A DNA stretch of 24,884 nucleotides from an uncultured Eubacteriales bacterium (lineage in GTDB: Bacteria > Bacillota > Clostridia > Oscillospirales > Butyricicoccaceae), in assembly GCA_934630445.1 (NCBI GenBank), contig CAKTWY010000013.1, positions 1 through 24,884 on the forward strand, read 5' to 3'. The notes under the pieces were generated by a model. It was not told the origin of the DNA, did no database searches, and was given only the letters and a program-made list of their open reading frames with translations. Positions within the stretch are counted from its first letter, which is position 1. Each line of letters starts with the position of its first letter. The translations under genes were made by a program, and so were the position numbers. Shown piece by piece: positions 24,846 through 24,884 of this stretch.

Positions 24846-24884
24846 AATGCTTTGATATGCTAAAAAAACATGTCAAAATGCTTT
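24840..24884. repeat. Repeated palindrome with 31-bp period (second copy cut by the window end)
   Basis: TATCAAA-ATGC-TTTGATA (24840-24857) is a perfect inverted repeat. Its core TCAAAATGCTTT recurs 31 bp later at 24873-24884, where the window ends. The spacing is three helical turns, as for paired operator sites. The first copy overlaps the -35 of the leftward promoter. Confidence 0.5.

Noticed and set aside
24840..24884. A CRISPR array suggested by a 31-bp repeat period
   Set aside because: Only 12 bp recur, only two copies are seen, there is no spacer/repeat pattern and no cas gene. Operator-like palindromes explain it better.

Overview
The window is a chromosomal stretch from a Gram-positive bacterium of the Bacillota, most likely the class Clostridia. 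The reasons are a tRNA-sensing T-box leader, a GatCAB amidotransferase operon, FabT/FabK-type fatty acid synthesis, and strong AGGAGG-type ribosome binding sites. Coding regions are fairly G+C-rich. The genus cannot be fixed from the sequence. No rRNA, tRNA, CRISPR array, phage or transposase gene is visible.

Layout. (1) Bases 1-890: a multi-hairpin intergenic repeat, a terminator, and a leftward gene for a membrane-anchored DUF4830-like protein. (2) 868-2561: a rightward DUF1846 gene with a consensus promoter, a 5' leader hairpin and a terminator. (3) 2608-7990: a leftward operon for tRNA-dependent amidation. It has a consensus promoter and a T-box leader with overlapping GAA/AAC specifier codons, then aspS fused in frame to gatC, then gatA and gatB. 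(4) 8118-11362: rightward genes for a six-helix membrane protein and a cytoplasmic GH78 alpha-L-rhamnosidase, closed by a bidirectional terminator. (5) 11437-12754: a leftward gene encoding an XRE helix-turn-helix domain fused to a divergent PurM (AIR synthetase) domain. (6) 12838-22493: a twelve-gene leftward type II fatty acid operon, fabT-fabH-acpP-fabK-fabD-fabG-fabF-accB-fabZ-accC-accD-accA. It has a consensus promoter overlapped by a FabT-like operator and ends at a strong terminator. (7) 22611-24884: leftward genes for a glycerophosphodiester phosphodiesterase and an AT-rich SAM methyltransferase, then a second copy of the multi-hairpin repeat and a promoter region with twin palindromes.

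How the genes work together. AspRS would charge tRNA-Asn with Asp, and GatCAB would convert Asp-tRNA-Asn to Asn-tRNA-Asn (and possibly Glu-tRNA-Gln to Gln-tRNA-Gln). The T-box would read uncharged tRNA-Asn, and perhaps tRNA-Glu, to switch on both enzymes together. The fab/acc operon contains acetyl-CoA carboxylase, ACP and one full elongation cycle, led by its own MarR-type repressor.

The most notable items are the AspRS-GatC fusion under a putative two-codon T-box, the XRE-PurM fusion with altered active-site loops, and the multi-hairpin repeat present near both ends of the window.
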